A stretch of 28,032 bases of DNA from Bacillota bacterium (GTDB lineage Bacteria; Bacillota_I; Bacilli_A; ML615J-28; CAG-698): assembly GCA_023422115.1 (NCBI GenBank), contig JAEZSA010000180.1:1-28032 (forward strand), written 5' to 3'. The notes beneath the pieces are model-generated. The model had not been told where the DNA came from and ran no database searches. It saw only the letters and a program-made list of their open reading frames with translations. Shown piece after piece: positions 1-7,596 of this stretch (position 1 is its first letter; every line of letters starts with the position of its first letter). The position numbers were made by a program, and so were the translations under genes.

Positions 1-4
1 ATCT

Positions 5-331
5 TTAACTTTCATAAATATCACCTCGTTCTAAAAGTCTCTGCAAAGATTCATAAAATCCTTGGTCAGTAATCGCTAGTATTTTTACTAATGTTTTTCC
101 CAATGCTGTTGTTAGTTCTTCGGTATTAAACCTAAAATTAACCTCTGTCTTGTAGAAAAAACATTTTCTTTTAAAATTATCAATCGTCCTATTTGAAGCG
201 TCACTGGCTACAAAAACAATCTTTGCTTTCTGATTTTGAAGAAGTTTTATTACTTTTTCTTCTCCTGTAATAATTTTACGCGCTTTAAAAGCTAATCCCA
301 ATAAATTTAATACTCTTTCATCATTTGTCAC
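5..331 (-). CDS. ylxQ: L7Ae/YlxQ-family RNA-binding protein
   Basis: A small protein of the ribosomal L7Ae/L30e/S12e/Gadd45 fold, the YlxQ (YmxC) family found between ylxR and infB in Gram-positive bacteria. These proteins bind kink-turn-like RNA; the precise cellular role is not settled. The sequence shows the family's N-terminal LLGLAFKARKIITGEE segment and the later ITDQGF motif. Length (about 108 residues) is normal. I chose the GTG at 331 because an AGGTGG ribosome binding site lies five bases before it; an in-frame GTG at 340 is the alternative. Either start overlaps the end of ylxR, so translation is probably coupled. The stop lies at bases 5-7; the next gene of the operon, by analogy infB, would be outside the left edge. 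Confidence 0.85.
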   Translation of the reverse strand: MTNDERVLNLLGLAFKARKIITGEEKVIKLLQNQKAKIVFVASDASNRTIDNFKRKCFFYKTEVNFRFNTEELTTALGKTLVKILAITDQGFYESLQRLLERGDIYES

Positions 332-599
332 CTGTACCACCTAACTTTGCTAGTAAAGTCTCATAAATTTCTTCAGGGACAACAATTTCTAAATGTTTGT
401 CAAGTATTTTCTTTTTCTTTGCTTGTTTAATGGCTTCTACATTTTTACTAAGATAAGCTCCACGGCCATTTGCTTTACCTACCTCATCGATGATAACATT
501 TCCTTCAGGTGTGCGAACAATTCTAAACATCTCTTTTTTAGGATATTGTTCATTAGTTGCAACACATTTTCTAAGAGGAACTTTTTTAGTTTTGTTCAT
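321..599 (-). CDS. ylxR: YlxR/RnpM RNA-binding protein
   Basis: The DUF448/YlxR family, recently also named RnpM because the Bacillus member was reported to modulate RNase P. The 92-residue protein has the family signature: an RKCVAT-type stretch near residues 10-15, PKKEMFRIVR around 21-30, and GRGAYLS around 46-52. It sits directly behind nusA and overlaps the start of ylxQ, the usual order in Bacillota. An ATG start at 599 is preceded by an AGGAGG-type site. The high lysine and arginine content fits RNA binding. Identification is firm; the function is taken from the family. Confidence 0.92.
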   Translation of the reverse strand: MNKTKKVPLRKCVATNEQYPKKEMFRIVRTPEGNVIIDEVGKANGRGAYLSKNVEAIKQAKKKKILDKHLEIVVPEEIYETLLAKLGGTGDK

Positions 600-611
600 T
601 ATAACACCTCC

Positions 612-1691
612 TTATTTTTGAATTACGTTATATTGAAATTCAATACCTTCTTTGGTTGCGTCTGATAATTTCTTAATATCAATACGCCAATCTGTTGCAT
701 AAGCAGCCAAACGAGCATTTTGCCCATTCTTACCAATAGCTAATGAATATTGATCATCACGAACTATTACAGTAGCTTTCTTTGCTTTCTCATCGGCAAT
801 AACACTTAGTGATCTTGCTGGAAGCAACGCTTCTGCTATTAAATCAACAGGATTGTCTTTCCATGTAAATATGTCTATTTTCTCATTATTCAAATCTTCA
901 TTAATGCTCTTTATTCGTAATCCGCCTTGCCCAACGCAAGCTCCCTTTGGATCTAAGTTGGGTTTCAGGGATTGAACCCCTACTTTGGTTCTACTTCCTG
1001 GATCACGAGCTATACCCATGATTTCAATTGATCCGTCCGCAATTTCTGGAATTGTTAACTCAAACAATCTCTTTACTATTTCTTTATTAGATCGAGTTAA
1101 AAACACCTTTGGTCCTTTTGTTGTTTTTTCTACTTTGGTGATATAAACTTTTTTACTTTCACCGATAATAAATTCTTCTCCTGGTAGTCCCTCCATTTCT
1201 GGCATCGTTGCCTCACTGTTCTTACCAATTGAGAATGTAATAAAACCATTGACGTTATTGATTATTTTTACGTTAATAATTTCTCCAATTTTTTCATTAA
1301 AAAAACTAAAGGCTTCTTCTCGTTCTAATTCTTTCAATCCACTTAATAAGGTTTGTTTGAATTTGCTTGCTGATTTTCGCCCAAAATTATTTAAGTTAAC
1401 TTCTGTCTTAATGACACTTCCTATTTTGCTCTTTGGTTTTAGGATTTGTGCTTCTTCAAGAAGAATTTCTCCCTTATTACCTTCTGTTAGTTCTTCAACA
1501 ACATAGCGATAATCATACACTTTAATTCTTTTCTTTTCAAAATCGCATTCCATTTTTATTTCGCCTTTATATTCTGTATCTCTACAGGAAACAGCGATGG
1601 CGATTTCTACTTTATTTAAAACATCGTGGATGTCTAATCCTCTGTCAAATGCTACACTTTCTAATGATTCAAAAAAGTTTTTACTTATCAT
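612..1691 (-). CDS. nusA: Transcription termination/antitermination protein NusA
   Basis: NusA binds RNA polymerase and nascent RNA and modulates pausing, termination and antitermination. The 359-residue length matches the short Gram-positive form lacking the C-terminal acidic repeats of proteobacterial NusA. An N-terminal RNA-polymerase-binding domain occupies about 1-125, an S1 domain follows (about 130-200), then two KH domains. The KH motifs are visible as GACVGQGGLRIKSI near residues 250-263 and AIGKNGQNARLAA near 317-329. The gene lies 10 bases downstream of rimP and 12 bases upstream of ylxR, so it belongs to the operon driven from the promoter at 2229-2257. Confidence 0.97.
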   Translation of the reverse strand: MISKNFFESLESVAFDRGLDIHDVLNKVEIAIAVSCRDTEYKGEIKMECDFEKKRIKVYDYRYVVEELTEGNKGEILLEEAQILKPKSKIGSVIKTEVNLNNFGRKSASKFKQTLLSGLKELEREEAFSFFNEKIGEIINVKIINNVNGFITFSIGKNSEATMPEMEGLPGEEFIIGESKKVYITKVEKTTKGPKVFLTRSNKEIVKRLFELTIPEIADGSIEIMGIARDPGSRTKVGVQSLKPNLDPKGACVGQGGLRIKSINEDLNNEKIDIFTWKDNPVDLIAEALLPARSLSVIADEKAKKATVIVRDDQYSLAIGKNGQNARLAAYATDWRIDIKKLSDATKEGIEFQYNVIQK

Positions 1692-1701
1692 AATTATCCT
1701 C

Positions 1702-2166
1702 CTAAAACTTTACGGCTAATCTAATTTTACTGATTTTTTCAAAAGGGATTTCAATCATCTTCATTCTACCCTTTATATTAATTTCGATTTTAACAATCTT
1801 GTTTTGATATTCTTGTAAATATCCAACTATTTCTTTAAGACCTTCTATTTTTTCATATGTATTTATACAAATATATTTCCCTTGGGCTTTTACAATATCT
1901 TCTTCTGTTTTTAGTTGTCTTTCAATTCCAGGTGAAGAAACTTCTAAATAATATTCCTCATTGATAAAATCTTCCTTATCCAATTCTTCACTAATCAAAT
2001 TATTTAAATCCGTTGCTTGATCAATATCTAAATTTTCATCATCAACAGCGATAACACGTAAAATATTCATATTGTTCTCTGTTACATATTCTACATCAAC
2101 AATTTTTAATTTCAATTTTTCTGCGCATCTTTCCACAAGATTTGTCGCTTTTTTCAAAATTTCCAT
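1702..2166 (-). CDS. rimP: Ribosome maturation factor RimP
   Basis: RimP (YlxS/YhbC) assists maturation of the 30S subunit. The 154-residue protein has the family's typical length and motifs: an IVDVEYV-type strand near the N-terminus, a DLNNLISEELD helix, and YYLEVSSPGIERQLKTEED around residues 72-90, the most conserved stretch of the family. It is the first gene of the rimP-nusA-ylxR-ylxQ operon. No strong Shine-Dalgarno sequence precedes the ATG at 2166; only a GGTG lies close to it, while a GGAG is held in a stem just upstream (2183-2205), so initiation may depend on leader folding (inference). Confidence 0.95.
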   Translation of the reverse strand: MEILKKATNLVERCAEKLKLKIVDVEYVTENNMNILRVIAVDDENLDIDQATDLNNLISEELDKEDFINEEYYLEVSSPGIERQLKTEEDIVKAQGKYICINTYEKIEGLKEIVGYLQEYQNKIVKIEINIKGRMKMIEIPFEKISKIRLAVKF

Positions 2167-2182
2167 ACAACACCATTTTTAA

Positions 2183-2205
2183 AGGAGTGAGATAACCTCA
2201 CTCCT
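2183..2205 (-). promoter_or_regulatory. Stem-loop in the rimP-nusA leader
   Basis: A perfect 9-bp stem (2183-2191 with 2197-2205) closes a 5-base loop between the operon promoter and the rimP start. On the transcribed strand only three U residues follow, so it is a poor intrinsic terminator. It may be a translational or attenuation control element of the operon, or a weak terminator for trmH. Structure is seen directly; role is inferred. Confidence 0.5.
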
Positions 2206-2228
2206 CAATTTGTACACTTTCTAAAACT

Positions 2229-2257
2229 AGTATATCATAAATCTTAAAAAAAGTCAA
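2229..2257 (-). promoter_or_regulatory. Promoter of the rimP-nusA operon
   Basis: On the minus strand a -35 box TTGACT (2252-2257) and a -10 box TATACT (2229-2234) are separated by exactly 17 bases. Both are one mismatch from the housekeeping sigma consensus. It lies in the gap between trmH and rimP, facing rimP. Confidence 0.8.
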
Positions 2258-2275
2258 AGATTTTTCCTTAAAATA

Positions 2276-3013
2276 TTATTTTCCTTGCTTTAAGGTCAAA
2301 TAATGCATAATTATTCCTCCAGCAACACCAACATTTAGCGATTCTAGAGTAGAATTTATTTCAATTTTAATATTGATATCTGTCATTTCTAATATTTTTG
2401 GATTAACGCCATTTGCTTCGTTTCCTAAAATAATAGCATATTTTTTCTCGCCAATGATTTCTTCAAGCGAATGATTCGTTTCTAGCGATGTCCCTATTAT
2501 CTTTACTTTGCGTTTTTTTAATTCTTTAATGACAGTTTCTAATGAATTTATAACAACTTTTGTTTTAAACAATGCCCCTTGTGTTGCTCGAATAAATTTA
2601 TCATTATATAAATCCACACTATCTTCACTCAAAACGATTGTATCAATATTAAAACCTAATGCACTTCGTACCAAAGTGCCAACATTTCCTGGATCTTGAA
2701 GATGGTCAAGCAACAAAAACCGTTCTCCTGATAATTCATATTGAGGAAAGTAACGACAGATTCCAATGATTTGTTGTGGTGTTTTTGTGAAACTGACTTT
2801 ATTGATAATTTCATTGGTAACAAGGATATTTTCAACGCCTGAAATTTCATCTTTTTCATCAGTAATCAAAATAGTTTCTAGTAAATCTTTTGCTTCTGAA
2901 ATCAAATGGTATCCCTCAATAATAAATCTTTGCTCCTGATCACGAAATCTTTTTTCGTGTAACCGAACAAGCCCCTTAATATAATCATTACTGATAGATG
3001 TAATTTTCTTCAT
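2276..3013 (-). CDS. TrmH/SpoU-family 23S rRNA methyltransferase
   Basis: A SPOUT-class methyltransferase that 2'-O-methylates a ribose in RNA using S-adenosylmethionine. The 245-residue protein has an N-terminal substrate-binding domain with the RFIIEGYHLISEA motif (29-41). The knotted catalytic domain carries LDHLQDPGNVGTLVRSA (102-118), LGNEANGV, and the C-terminal ESLNVGVAGGI motif that binds AdoMet. The closest family is the Gram-positive YsgA-like group, usually annotated as an RNA methyltransferase; the modified nucleotide cannot be told. I chose the ATG at 3013, one base after the stop of the upstream gene, over a TTG at 3028. It is the last gene of the run starting with the cysteine desulfurase. 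Confidence 0.9.
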   Translation of the reverse strand: MKKITSISNDYIKGLVRLHEKRFRDQEQRFIIEGYHLISEAKDLLETILITDEKDEISGVENILVTNEIINKVSFTKTPQQIIGICRYFPQYELSGERFLLLDHLQDPGNVGTLVRSALGFNIDTIVLSEDSVDLYNDKFIRATQGALFKTKVVINSLETVIKELKKRKVKIIGTSLETNHSLEEIIGEKKYAIILGNEANGVNPKILEMTDINIKIEINSTLESLNVGVAGGIIMHYLTLKQGK

Positions 3014-3014
3014 A

Positions 3015-3587
3015 TTATAAATAAGCAACCAAGCAAGAAACTAGTGCTACCAGCACGTGGCCACAGAACACATAAAAAAACATTTTTTTCGTTGCTTTAT
3101 TTTTAAAAGCGTATAACCAGATGAATAAGCTAACTAAAACTTGGATCAATGAATAACTTATCATTAATAAATAAAACATAAATGCTGTTTGCATAACTGC
3201 TGGCAACGCTGGATAAACGTAGTCCATGAAATAAAGTGGTAGCATAGGAACGATTGGATATGCGCTCAGAATGCAGATTAATAAAGCATAAATAGGAATC
3301 CAAATTGGTAGGCTTTCTAAAGATCCTTCTTTTTTGTTTGATTTTCTCAACGCTTTTAGTTCTTTGCGTAACTCGTCGCTTTCTTTCTTATAATCTTTAT
3401 ATTCCGTATCTTCTAATGTTTCAATTTCTTGATTGTACAGTTTGTCTTCTATTTCCTCTAGAATAATATCTAATTCATGAATTCTTCTTGCAATTTGCTC
3501 TTCTCTTGATACTGATGTTAAGTTGTTTTCTTCTTCCCTAGCTGATTCTATTACATCGTTTGCTGGTACATTCTTTTCTTTTTCCAT
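3015..3587 (-). CDS. Uncharacterised coiled-coil membrane protein
   Basis: I do not recognise this family. The 190-residue product has a charged N-terminal half, glutamate- and lysine-rich, with heptad-like helix between about residues 30 and 85. The C-terminal half is hydrophobic, with about three membrane segments near 94-117, 131-160 and 168-190. There is no signal peptide or catalytic motif. A GAGGAG site precedes the ATG, and the gene is squeezed between thiI (10 bases) and trmH (1 base), so it is co-expressed with both. Membrane attachment with a large cytoplasmic N-terminal domain is an inference from the hydrophobicity pattern. Confidence 0.7.
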   Translation of the reverse strand: MEKEKNVPANDVIESAREEENNLTSVSREEQIARRIHELDIILEEIEDKLYNQEIETLEDTEYKDYKKESDELRKELKALRKSNKKEGSLESLPIWIPIYALLICILSAYPIVPMLPLYFMDYVYPALPAVMQTAFMFYLLMISYSLIQVLVSLFIWLYAFKNKATKKMFFYVFCGHVLVALVSCLVAYL

Positions 3588-3597
3588 ATAAGCTCCT

Positions 3598-4815
3598 CTA
3601 TATTTCGAATGTTTCTTCTTGATAAACAGAGTATTTCTTAAAGTAATTCAATTCGATTTTTTCAATATTTTCAATTGCTTCTATAATCAATGGTTCTAAA
3701 TCACACTTTTTCTCTTCATTGACAACTCGATCAATTCTCGGTTTTATAATCGGATGTTCAGGAACAAAAATCGTGCAACAATCTTCATACGGCCGAATTG
3801 AAATATCATATGTTTTTATTTTTCGTGCCACTTCAACAATCTCTTCTTTATCATACGTAGCCAATGGACGAATAATTGGAATATTAGTAACTTCATTAAC
3901 CACTTTCATACTTTCAAGTGTTTGCGAAGCTACTTGTCCAATGCTTTCTCCATTTACAATGATATCTATCTTTTGTTTCTCACAAATTCCACTAGCTATT
4001 TTATACATCGCACGACGCATTAATGTAACCATATAGGTTGGATTTGCTTGGGTATGAATCGCGTTTTGAATTTTTGTGAATGGTACCACCAAAAGAGTAA
4101 TCTTTCCATCAGCAGTATAATTTGCAAGTGTCTCTAATAAATCTACAACCTTTTGCAATGCTTTTCCACTCGTATAAGGGGGAGAAGCATAATGAATTGC
4201 TGTTAAATTAACTCCCTTTCTTAGTGTTAAGAATCCTGCCACTGGGCTATCAATTCCACCACTCATCATTAACAATCCCTTACCAGCAATTCCAGAAGGA
4301 TATCCTCCTAATCCCTTGATTGTTTCTAAGAATATATATGTGCCTTCATATCGCAAATCTACATTAAGAGTAATTTGGGGATGATGTACATCGACTTTCA
4401 ATCCTTCAATATTCGGTAAAATACGGCGTGCAATTTCTTGAGATATTTCGATTGAAGTAGCTGGAAATGATTTGTTTCCTCGATTGGTTGCTACTTTAAA
4501 GGTCTTAGTTCCACCAAAAGAAACTTCTTTTATAATTTTAATGGCTTCTTCTGCGATACTTTCATAATTAGGTTCTGTCTTCTTACATAAACTATAAGAA
4601 CAAAGACCCACTACTGTATCGAGAATATTAATTACTTTATTATAATCTACACCATTCAAATTAATATAAAAGCGATAATCCGTTTTTCTAAACGTTAATT
4701 CATGATAAACACTACATTTATTGATAATATTTTCTGTTATCTTATGTAAGAACTGACTATAATTTCTTTTTTTTAATGTCATTTCTCCATATCTTACCAT
4801 GATTAAATCATACAT
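3598..4815 (-). CDS. thiI: tRNA 4-thiouridine sulfurtransferase ThiI
   Basis: ThiI adenylates uridine 8 of tRNA and transfers sulfur to it, forming 4-thiouridine; in many bacteria it also supplies sulfur for thiamine. The 405-residue protein has an N-terminal ferredoxin-like/THUMP region (about 60-170) and the ATP pyrophosphatase P-loop SGGIDSP (187-193). A conserved YEDCCTIFVPEHP segment lies in the C-terminal third. As in Bacillus there is no C-terminal rhodanese domain, so sulfur should come directly from the partner desulfurase. I selected the ATG at 4815, which has GGAG nine bases upstream; a TTG at 4821 would leave too short a gap. It overlaps the desulfurase gene by 8 bases. Confidence 0.95.
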   Translation of the reverse strand: MYDLIMVRYGEMTLKKRNYSQFLHKITENIINKCSVYHELTFRKTDYRFYINLNGVDYNKVINILDTVVGLCSYSLCKKTEPNYESIAEEAIKIIKEVSFGGTKTFKVATNRGNKSFPATSIEISQEIARRILPNIEGLKVDVHHPQITLNVDLRYEGTYIFLETIKGLGGYPSGIAGKGLLMMSGGIDSPVAGFLTLRKGVNLTAIHYASPPYTSGKALQKVVDLLETLANYTADGKITLLVVPFTKIQNAIHTQANPTYMVTLMRRAMYKIASGICEKQKIDIIVNGESIGQVASQTLESMKVVNEVTNIPIIRPLATYDKEEIVEVARKIKTYDISIRPYEDCCTIFVPEHPIIKPRIDRVVNEEKKCDLEPLIIEAIENIEKIELNYFKKYSVYQEETFEI

Positions 4816-5923
4816 TTGCAATCACTCCTATTTCTTTAGCTAGATAATCTACATCATCTTTAGATAGTAAATATGATAAACTGATTCTAATTGTTGTTGT
4901 CGCTAGCAATTCAGATTGAGTCATGCTATAAACTGTTTTTTCTGGTTTTTTCAATTTAGAAGAACAAGCAGATCCTGTTGATACATATATTTCTTTTTCC
5001 TCAAGCATATGAACCATTGTTTCTCCATTTACATTAGGAAGAGAAATATTGATTATATATGGGCTGGCTTCCAAACTACTATTAATCACAATTCCGGCAG
5101 TTCCTTCAAGTTTGTTTCGTAATCTTCGATTTAATTCCAATACAATTTGGTAATGTTCTTCCCATAAAGCTACAAATTTCTTCAACGCTTTACAAAATGA
5201 TACTACCAAAGCTAAATCAAGCGTTCCTGGTTTTACTCCATACTGAGCGCTAGATCCATATAATCTTTTATGCAAATCAATATTTTGGTTATAAACTAAT
5301 GCTCCGATTCCTTTTGGTCCCTGTATTTTGTGAGCACTAATAGTAAATAAATCTATTTTGTTATAGTTGAAATCAGGTTTTATTTTCCCGATTCCTTGAA
5401 CAGCATCAACGTGTAACTTTGTTCTTGGATATTGGTTAACAAGTTCTATGATCTCTTTGATGGGTTGGATTGAGCCAGTAATATTATTTACCCACATGAT
5501 AGATACTAATAGTGTATTTTTATTGATTTCTTTTCGTAATTGTTTCATGTCGATAATTCCCTTTTCATCGACATCTAGAAATACAACTTCATACCCTTCT
5601 TGTTCTAAGTTTTTAAAAACTTCATAAACAGAAGGATGTTCTATTTTACTCGTTATGATTTTACCCTTGCTATGTTTCTTTACAATACCATAAATAGCTA
5701 AATTATTGGCTTCTGTGGCGTTACTAGTATAAACGATATTGTGTTCTTTTAATCCCAAGATATCTTTTATTTCTTTAGAAGCCTGTTCAAAAAGAGCATT
5801 GCTTTTCTGCCCTAAACTATGAAGCGAAGTTGTATTCGCAAAATAATTGTTTTGTACTTTTATGTATGTTTCCATCACTTCTTTATCGATGGGAGTTGTT
5901 GCTGCATAATCAAAATATCTCAT
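4808..5923 (-). CDS. nifZ: Cysteine desulfurase (NifS/IscS family, ThiI partner)
   Basis: A PLP-dependent aminotransferase-fold enzyme that takes sulfur from cysteine and passes it as a persulfide. The PLP lysine is in SAHKIQGPKG (Lys199), with the cofactor-binding HVDAVQ motif at 171-176. The persulfide cysteine is Cys320 in STGSACSS. The 371-residue length and the adjoining, overlapping thiI match the Bacillus NifZ-ThiI pair that supplies tRNA thiolation. A loop usually reading GGGQERG..SGT is altered here to GSSAQYGVKPGT. An AAGGTGA ribosome binding site precedes the ATG. The symbol nifZ rests on context; IscS-type general sulfur delivery cannot be excluded. Confidence 0.9.
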   Translation of the reverse strand: MRYFDYAATTPIDKEVMETYIKVQNNYFANTTSLHSLGQKSNALFEQASKEIKDILGLKEHNIVYTSNATEANNLAIYGIVKKHSKGKIITSKIEHPSVYEVFKNLEQEGYEVVFLDVDEKGIIDMKQLRKEINKNTLLVSIMWVNNITGSIQPIKEIIELVNQYPRTKLHVDAVQGIGKIKPDFNYNKIDLFTISAHKIQGPKGIGALVYNQNIDLHKRLYGSSAQYGVKPGTLDLALVVSFCKALKKFVALWEEHYQIVLELNRRLRNKLEGTAGIVINSSLEASPYIINISLPNVNGETMVHMLEEKEIYVSTGSACSSKLKKPEKTVYSMTQSELLATTTIRISLSYLLSKDDVDYLAKEIGVIANV

Positions 5924-5941
5924 AAATCTTCACCTTTTCAT

Positions 5942-5947
5942 ATTATA
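5942..5947 (-). promoter_or_regulatory. -10 box of the desulfurase-thiI operon
   Basis: A perfect TATAAT on the minus strand lies 18 bases upstream of the desulfurase ATG. The matching -35 region is weak (a TTTATT at the right distance), so this is tentative. Confidence 0.35.
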
Positions 5948-6039
5948 CATCAATTATCATTAAAAATAAAGTTTTATCTTACTTGAATTTTTACCCCTTG
6001 TGTGATAAAATTAACAATAAATTATAATTGGGTGAACAT

Positions 6040-6300
6040 ATGAAACATATTATCTATCATACAAATAATACTTGTAGCAAAAAAATTGAATTTGATTTAA
6101 CTGATGAACAAACAATTCGCAATTTAAAGTTTCAGAATGGTTGCCCTGGAAATCTATCCGCTATCAGTAAATTAGTGGAAGGACATAACGCAAAAGATGT
6201 TGCTAACTTACTAATTGGTAATCGCTGTGGTCTTCGTCCTACAAGTTGTACAGATCAATTGGCCATTGCGATACAAGGTGCTCTCAATGAAAAAGAATGA
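6040..6300 (+). CDS. TSCPD domain protein (TIGR03905-like)
   Basis: A small protein of 86 residues matching the stand-alone TSCPD family. The defining TSCPD-like segment reads PTSCTDQLA near residues 67-75. Four cysteines lie in motifs: one in NNTCS near the start, one in NGCPGN, and two in NRCGLRPTSC, suggesting a metal or redox site. The TSCPD domain also occurs at the C-terminus of some ribonucleotide reductases, but the isolated form has no established function. The ATG at 6040 follows a GGGTGA site; an in-frame TTG at 6028 is unlikely. The gene overlaps the methionine sulfoxide reductase by 14 bases, so the two are translationally coupled. Confidence 0.85.
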   Translation: MKHIIYHTNNTCSKKIEFDLTDEQTIRNLKFQNGCPGNLSAISKLVEGHNAKDVANLLIGNRCGLRPTSCTDQLAIAIQGALNEKE

Positions 6301-6754
6301 TTATCAAATCTTATTAACTGCCTTAAAATCCTTAATTGAGGATGAGGTTCATACCATCAGCTTACTAGCTAATACAACTGCTGTTATTAAAATGTCGCTT
6401 CCAAATATTAGTTGGGTTGGTTTCTACCTTCTTCAAAATCAAAATTTAATTTTGGGTCCTTTTCAAGGAAAGGTTGCATGTAACTCTATTCCCTTAGGCC
6501 GAGGTGTCTGTGGGAAAAGTGCTCTTTCAAAGCAAACAATCATTGTAAAGGATGTTCATACCTTTCCTGATCATATTGCCTGTGATAGTGCTTCTAATTC
6601 AGAAATTGTTATTCCCATATTTATAAAGAAAACTTTATATGGTGTCTTAGATCTTGATAGTACCAAGCTTGCACGTTTCACCAAAACTGATCAAATTTTC
6701 TTAGAAAAAATCGCCAAAGAAATTGGTTATTCTTTAGAAAAAATAAACAAATAA
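6287..6754 (+). CDS. Free methionine-(R)-sulfoxide reductase (GAF domain)
   Basis: The fRMsr family (YebR in E. coli, YtsP in Bacillus) reduces free methionine-R-sulfoxide with thioredoxin. It is one GAF domain of 155 residues. The three redox cysteines are present at 65, 75 and 99, in GKVACNSIP, GRGVCGK and HIACDSASNSEIVIP. Their spacing (10 and 24 residues) equals that of the E. coli enzyme (84, 94, 118). The start was placed at the ATG at 6287, inside the end of the TSCPD gene, because the open frame further upstream is only that gene read in another frame. It works in the cytoplasm in repair of oxidised methionine. Confidence 0.92.
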   Translation: MKKNDYQILLTALKSLIEDEVHTISLLANTTAVIKMSLPNISWVGFYLLQNQNLILGPFQGKVACNSIPLGRGVCGKSALSKQTIIVKDVHTFPDHIACDSASNSEIVIPIFIKKTLYGVLDLDSTKLARFTKTDQIFLEKIAKEIGYSLEKINK

Positions 6755-6777
6755 AAAAAGGAGATATCTCCTTTTTT
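6753..6777. terminator. Bidirectional terminator between fRMsr and rpsD
   Basis: A near-perfect palindrome: an A-run plus GGAGAT faces ATCTCC plus a T-run. It starts at the fRMsr stop codon and ends 5 bases before the rpsD stop, so it can end both converging transcripts. Confidence 0.85.
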
Positions 6778-6781
6778 ATTT

Positions 6782-7381
6782 TTATCTATTGTAGAACTCA
6801 ACAATAAGATTTTCTTTAATTTCTTCTAAGAATTCTTCTCTTTCAGGATAACGAACAAATGTTGCTTCCATATTGCTACCATCAAAGAAAACATATTCTT
6901 TTCTTGATACTAATGAATCAATCGCTTCTTGGATGATTGTTAAACTACGAGAAGCTTCTTTAACACTGATTTTTTGTCCTGGTTTTACTAAGTATGATGG
7001 AATATCCAATTTCTTACCATCTACAGTAATGTGCCCATGATTTACTAATTGGCGTGCTTGACGTCTTGTTGAAGCAAATCCTGCGCGATAAACCAAATTG
7101 TCTAATCTTGATTCTAATAATTTTAAGAAGTTATCGCCTTGTTTCCCTTGTAACTTAGAAGCTAAAACGAATACTTTCTTGAATTGCTTTTCGCTCATTC
7201 CATAAGTAAAACGAACTTTTTGTTTTTCTTGTAACTGCGTACCATATTCAGAGATTTTTGAACGGCGCTTTCCGTGTTGCCCTGGTGCATAGTTTCTTTT
7301 TAATAATTCTTTTCCTGTTTCAGATACTGAATATTTTAATCTTCTCGATACTTTCCAATCTGATCCTGTAAAACGTGACAT
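6782..7381 (-). CDS. rpsD: 30S ribosomal protein S4
   Basis: S4 binds 16S rRNA early in 30S assembly. The 199-residue protein has the usual length. The S4 RNA-binding domain lies at about 90-155, including RLDNLVYRAGFASTRRQARQ and VNHGHITVDGKK. The N-terminal zinc-type cysteines seen in some S4 proteins are absent; this is the cysteine-free form. AGGAGG precedes the ATG. As in Bacillus the gene is monocistronic and follows a long leader (7382-7553), consistent with feedback control by S4. Confidence 0.98.
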   Translation of the reverse strand: MSRFTGSDWKVSRRLKYSVSETGKELLKRNYAPGQHGKRRSKISEYGTQLQEKQKVRFTYGMSEKQFKKVFVLASKLQGKQGDNFLKLLESRLDNLVYRAGFASTRRQARQLVNHGHITVDGKKLDIPSYLVKPGQKISVKEASRSLTIIQEAIDSLVSRKEYVFFDGSNMEATFVRYPEREEFLEEIKENLIVEFYNR

Positions 7382-7553
7382 ATTTCTTCCTCCTTTATTT
7401 TTTTTGCTAGGACTTGAATATAACTCAAATAATAGATATGAAAACAGCTTTCACCGCTTGCAGCTGGGTTACTTACTCCTCTACAGGTACTTCTATTCGT
7501 ATTTTTTGTTTTTTCAAGTGCTGCTATATCACACTGCATCTTTTATTGATGCC
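7382..7553 (-). ncRNA. Structured rpsD leader, probable S4 autoregulatory RNA
   Basis: About 170 untranslated bases separate the predicted transcription start from rpsD. On the transcript they contain a GCATC/GATGC hairpin at the 5' end, an AGTG...CACT pairing, and a CAGCT/AGCTG stem with a 12-base loop around 7445-7466. No T-box sequence and no terminator are seen. Bacillota rpsD genes are known to carry an S4-binding leader, so this is the likely role; I could not fold it or match it to a covariance model. Confidence 0.45.
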
Positions 7554-7559
7554 TTTATT

Positions 7560-7587
7560 ATTATACACTTTTTCATTCATTTGTCAA
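7560..7587 (-). promoter_or_regulatory. rpsD promoter
   Basis: Perfect TTGACA (7582-7587) and perfect TATAAT (7560-7565) on the minus strand with a 16-base spacer: one of the strongest promoters in the window, as expected for a ribosomal protein gene. Confidence 0.85.
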
Positions 7588-7596
7588 TGTTTTTCT

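Noticed and set aside
6023..6028. TATAAT as -10 box for the TSCPD gene
   Set aside because: Transcription would begin inside or after the ribosome binding site, and no good -35 box lies 16-18 bases upstream.
7382..7553. T-box riboswitch upstream of rpsD
   Set aside because: No T-box core sequence, no terminator/antiterminator pair, and the gene is not amino-acid related.
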